Source: Ruegeria arenilitoris
GTDB lineage: Bacteria > Pseudomonadota > Alphaproteobacteria > Rhodobacterales > Rhodobacteraceae
Assembly: GCF_013030985.1 (NCBI RefSeq)
Contig: NZ_WPYP01000007.1
Coordinates: forward strand, 124,001-188,000
DNA length: 64,000 nucleotides
Direction: 5' to 3'
The position numbers were made by a program, and so were the translations under genes. The notes under the pieces were generated by a model, which worked only from the letters and a program-made list of their open reading frames with translations, did no database searches and was not told where the DNA came from. Shown here piece by piece: positions 61,286 through 64,000 of this stretch; within the stretch, counting starts at the first letter, position 1, and every line of letters starts with the position of its first letter.

Positions 61286-61379
61286 AATCACTCAGCTACT
61301 GCAAAAGAGAAGAAATATACACCAAAAACTGTGCTAGGGACGCGAAAGCAGCCCTGTGAGAGAAATACGGGAGCCTATG

Positions 61380-63032
61380 ATGACCAAACTAAGCCGCAGC
61401 CAGACAGTTCATCCAGCAATCGCAATGCATGTCGATGAAGTGGCCGACGGAACGCTCAGCCGTCGTGAATTCCTGACTCGAGCTACCGCGCTTGGTTTGT
61501 CTGCTTCAGCTGCATATTCGATGGTTGGTCTGCCTCAGCCAGCAAAAGCCGCGTCGAATATCCAACCCGGCGGGACAATTCGTATTCAGCAAGTTGTGCG
61601 CGCGCAACTTGACCCGCCGCTTTACAATTGGCCTCAGCTTGGAAACGCAGTCCGTGGTTTTTTGGAGTATCTTGTTCAGTACAACGCGGACGGTACGTTC
61701 GAACCCCGTTTGCTTGAAAGCTGGGAAGTGAACGACGATGCCACGGAGTATGTCCTGCGTGTGCGGCCCGGAGTGAACTGGAATGACGGGCGTGGAACGT
61801 TGACGGCCAAGGATGTTGCGTACAACTTTGGTCGATGGTGCGACGGCAGTTGGGAAGGCAACTCCATGGCCGCGCGCATGGGATCCTTACAGAACGAAGC
61901 TGGAGATGGCCCGGCCGCAGGGGCATTGGAAGTAGTCGACGATCTGACACTGAAACTGAAGCTGACGCGACCTGACATCACCATTATCCCCGCAGTTACA
62001 GAATACCCGGCAGCAATCGTGCCCGATGGTTGGTCCGGCGATCCGGCGAGTGACCCGGTCGGTACAGGACCATACAAGCTGGTTGAGTATCTGGTTGGTG
62101 AAAAGGTCGTTTTGGAGAAGAACACGGATCACGAATGGTGGGGCGAAGGCGCCTATTTGGATCGGATCGAGTTTATCGACTACGGCACCGATGGCGCAGC
62201 GCATTTGGCTGCCGCAGAAGCTGAAGAAATCGACATGACCTATGAAACGGTCGGTGAATTTGTCGACATCTACGAAAGCATTGGTTGGAACCAGAGCGAG
62301 TCCGTTTCGGCCAACACGATGGTTTTGCGAACAAACCGGGATGCCGAAGTGGACGGAGTAAAGCCCTATGAAGACGCTCGTGTGCGTCGCGCTCTGGCGA
62401 TGGCTTGTGACAATGCCATACTGCTAGAACTGGGATACGCTAATCGTGGAACTTTGGGCGAAAACCACCACGTTTGCCCCATTCACCCTGAATATGCAGA
62501 CATTGGAGCTCCAGTAAAGGATGTCGAGGGCGCACGGGCATTGCTCGAAGAAGCTGGCATGCTCGACTACGAGCACGAGATTTTCTCTATTGATGATGAC
62601 TGGCGCCGAAACACTACAGACGCTCTCTCTGCCCAACTGCGCGATGCCGGGCTGAACGTGAAGCGTACTGTATTGCCGGGCGCCACCTTCTGGAATGATT
62701 GGAACAAATATCCGTTCAGTTCGACTGACTGGGGACACCGCCCGCTAGGTGTACAGGTGCTGACGTTGGCATACAAATCGGGTGTGGCCTGGAACGAAAC
62801 AGGTCTGGCCAGCGCCGAATTTGACGCGATGCTGGAAGAAGCCTCAGCAATTGCCGATGCAGAAGCGCGCCGCGGCCACATGGAAAAGATCGAACAGTTT
62901 TTGCGGGATGATGGAACGATAATTCAACCCTATTGGCGATCTCTGTATCGCCACTCTCGTCCAGGCGTCATCGGCGCGGAAAGCCACCCAATTAATGAAA
63001 TTCACGTGCATAAGCTGGCTCTAGAAAGCTGA
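61380..63032 (+). CDS. Tat-exported family 5 solute-binding protein
   Basis: 550 aa from ATG 61380; GGGAG is 6 nt upstream, and ATG 61377 is too close to it. A Tat signal is visible at [20 protein letters not shown], with the hydrophobic core running to PAKAA. The mature protein is SBP family 5: [72 protein letters not shown]. It has no ABC permease or ATPase beside it in the window; a BCCT carrier follows instead, 153 bp downstream. The partner ABC genes may lie beyond the right edge. Ligand unknown. Confidence 0.9.
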   Translation: MTKLSRSQTVHPAIAMHVDEVADGTLSRREFLTRATALGLSASAAYSMVGLPQPAKAASNIQPGGTIRIQQVVRAQLDPPLYNWPQLGNAVRGFLEYLVQYNADGTFEPRLLESWEVNDDATEYVLRVRPGVNWNDGRGTLTAKDVAYNFGRWCDGSWEGNSMAARMGSLQNEAGDGPAAGALEVVDDLTLKLKLTRPDITIIPAVTEYPAAIVPDGWSGDPASDPVGTGPYKLVEYLVGEKVVLEKNTDHEWWGEGAYLDRIEFIDYGTDGAAHLAAAEAEEIDMTYETVGEFVDIYESIGWNQSESVSANTMVLRTNRDAEVDGVKPYEDARVRRALAMACDNAILLELGYANRGTLGENHHVCPIHPEYADIGAPVKDVEGARALLEEAGMLDYEHEIFSIDDDWRRNTTDALSAQLRDAGLNVKRTVLPGATFWNDWNKYPFSSTDWGHRPLGVQVLTLAYKSGVAWNETGLASAEFDAMLEEASAIADAEARRGHMEKIEQFLRDDGTIIQPYWRSLYRHSRPGVIGAESHPINEIHVHKLALES

Positions 63033-63185
63033 GAATTCCGGCAAATCTTAACTCCCCGGACCCAATGAGATTGGCGAAACAGATTATCTGCGTCGTTGGT
63101 TTCATTGGTTTCCTGGGAATTGGATGGACGCGTCAGAACAAGCAGATTTATCCACCCGAAAATCAAAAACAGGGAGAAGTTGATT

Positions 63186-64000
63186 ATGGCGATAAAGCCA
63201 CCTCTTTCGGAACTTCCGATTAAGACCGCTGACAACGGTTTTTATCGGGGGTTCAGCGTCAACGTGACGGTGATCAGTAAGATCATCATCAGTTTGCTGG
63301 TTGTCTGGTGCATTGCGTGGCCAACCCAGGCCGGTAGGATTCTCGGCGACTGGAACGCAGCCATTCTGGCTCAGTTTGCAGCGTGGTATATCTGGGTTGT
63401 GACCGCGTTTGTTATCGTCTGCATCGGTTTGGCCATCTGGCCGGCCGCTGGGCGCCTGAACCTGGGGGTAGAAGGAGAAAAGCCGGAATTCTCGAACTTC
63501 TCGTGGTTCTCAATGATGTTCGGTGCCGGTATCGGGGTCGGAATGCTGACATGGGCTGTTGCGGAACCCGTGGCCCATTTCAAGAATAACCCATCTGTCA
63601 TTCAGGGTGTCACCACCGCACTTGACGCGGACAATGTGCGCACAGCCTATGTATGGTCCTACCTGCATTGGGGTCTGGGTGCATGGGCGTGCTACGCGAT
63701 CGCCGGTCTGGCGCTGGCGTTCTTCAGCTACCGTCGCGGGCTTCCGCTAACGATCCGCTCATCCCTGACGCCGCTCTTCGGCAAGGCGCTGTCGGGCAAC
63801 CTGGGTCACCTGATCGATATCGTTGCCGTTGTTGCAACGATCCTTGGTGTGGCGCAAACGCTTGGCTTCGGTGTTGAGCAGTTCGTTGCAGGCCTGACAC
63901 GTATCGGCATTGGTGGATTGGCTAACGCGGACGGTTCGGCCACAACGCTCGGCATCATCGTCGCCCTGCTAGTCATTATGGGGGCCTCGACACTGTCGGC
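63186..64000 (+). CDS. BCCT-family transporter, N-terminal part (runs off window)
   Basis: 271 codons are visible from ATG 63186 (GGGAGAAG about 8 nt upstream) to the window edge with no stop. BCCT features: FSVNVTVISKIIISLLVVWC, the WPAAGRLNLG segment, FSWFSMMFGAGIGVGMLTWAVAEPV (the family's conserved GxGIGxGxxxWxxxEP), HWGLGAWACYAIAGLALAFF, YRRGLPLTIRSSL and LIDIVAVVATILGVAQTLG. BCCT carriers import quaternary amines such as betaine, choline or carnitine with Na+ or H+. The rest of the gene is outside the window, so subfamily is not assigned. Confidence 0.93.
   Translation, partial: MAIKPPLSELPIKTADNGFYRGFSVNVTVISKIIISLLVVWCIAWPTQAGRILGDWNAAILAQFAAWYIWVVTAFVIVCIGLAIWPAAGRLNLGVEGEKPEFSNFSWFSMMFGAGIGVGMLTWAVAEPVAHFKNNPSVIQGVTTALDADNVRTAYVWSYLHWGLGAWACYAIAGLALAFFSYRRGLPLTIRSSLTPLFGKALSGNLGHLIDIVAVVATILGVAQTLGFGVEQFVAGLTRIGIGGLANADGSATTLGIIVALLVIMGASTLS

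Noticed and set aside
1..64000. tRNA, rRNA, phage or riboswitch genes
   Set aside because: I looked for tRNA T-loop motifs, rRNA segments, integrases and known leader motifs and saw none that I could support.

Overview
The window looks like a chromosomal segment of a marine Rhodobacteraceae (Roseobacter-group) alphaproteobacterium. This is inferred from gene content (prkA-DUF444-spoVR, tripartite tricarboxylate transporter, BCCT carrier, many LysR/GcvA-type regulators, polyamine and oligopeptide ABC systems) and protein sequence style. There is no rRNA or tRNA to confirm it. I see no prophage or CRISPR. Mobile DNA is limited to two decayed IS5-type copies and some diverged dispersed repeats.

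Layout. 1-1951 (minus) is the N-terminal 650 codons of a repetitive exported adhesin/autotransporter-like protein that runs off the window, preceded by a membrane-anchored LuxR regulator. 2.9-5.5 kb: EamA permease and nitroreductase, with a divergent LysR. 5.8-10.6 kb (minus): the prkA-yeaH-spoVR stress operon. 11.2-13.8 kb: PLP aminotransferase plus RidA with a divergent LysR, and a decayed permease downstream. 14.0-19.8 kb (minus) is the most unusual part: an exported EF-hand protein with a D/G-rich tail, a P-loop protein, an ABC-exporter homologue whose ATPase motifs are eroded, a histidine kinase with a very acidic periplasmic domain, and an OmpR-type response regulator. Two promoter regions here carry the same ATGAAC-N5-ATGAAC direct repeat (11-bp period) at nearly the same distance from the start codon, which points to one regulon.

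20-29.4 kb: decayed IS5 copy, yjdM, an SDR, then a LysR-tctCBA-lyase cassette flanked by two copies of a ~140-158 bp dispersed repeat; the lyase looks C-terminally truncated. 29.6-35.6 kb: aldehyde dehydrogenase, NDH-2-like flavoprotein, M20 carbamoyl-amino-acid hydrolase and an exported YtcJ-type amidohydrolase.

35.6-56.9 kb is a large agmatine/putrescine island. It holds two tandem cytosolic agmatine deiminases in a transcription unit with a LuxR regulator, a GcvA-like LysR, a dipeptide-type ABC importer, a third, apparently exported agmatine deiminase, N-carbamoylputrescine amidase, a class III aminotransferase, alanine dehydrogenase, a PotABCD-type importer, GabT-type aminotransferase and GabD-type dehydrogenase. 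Together these encode agmatine -> N-carbamoylputrescine -> putrescine -> 4-aminobutanal -> GABA -> succinate semialdehyde -> succinate, with the aldehyde dehydrogenase at 29.6 kb a candidate for the 4-aminobutanal step and alanine dehydrogenase able to recycle the pyruvate amino acceptor.

57.2-64 kb: a DUF3299-type protein, a TetR regulator with a 37-bp palindrome upstream and a serine hydrolase, this cassette being flanked by a diverged 55-bp repeat; then a LysR, an orphan Tat-exported solute-binding protein and the start of a BCCT transporter running off the right edge.
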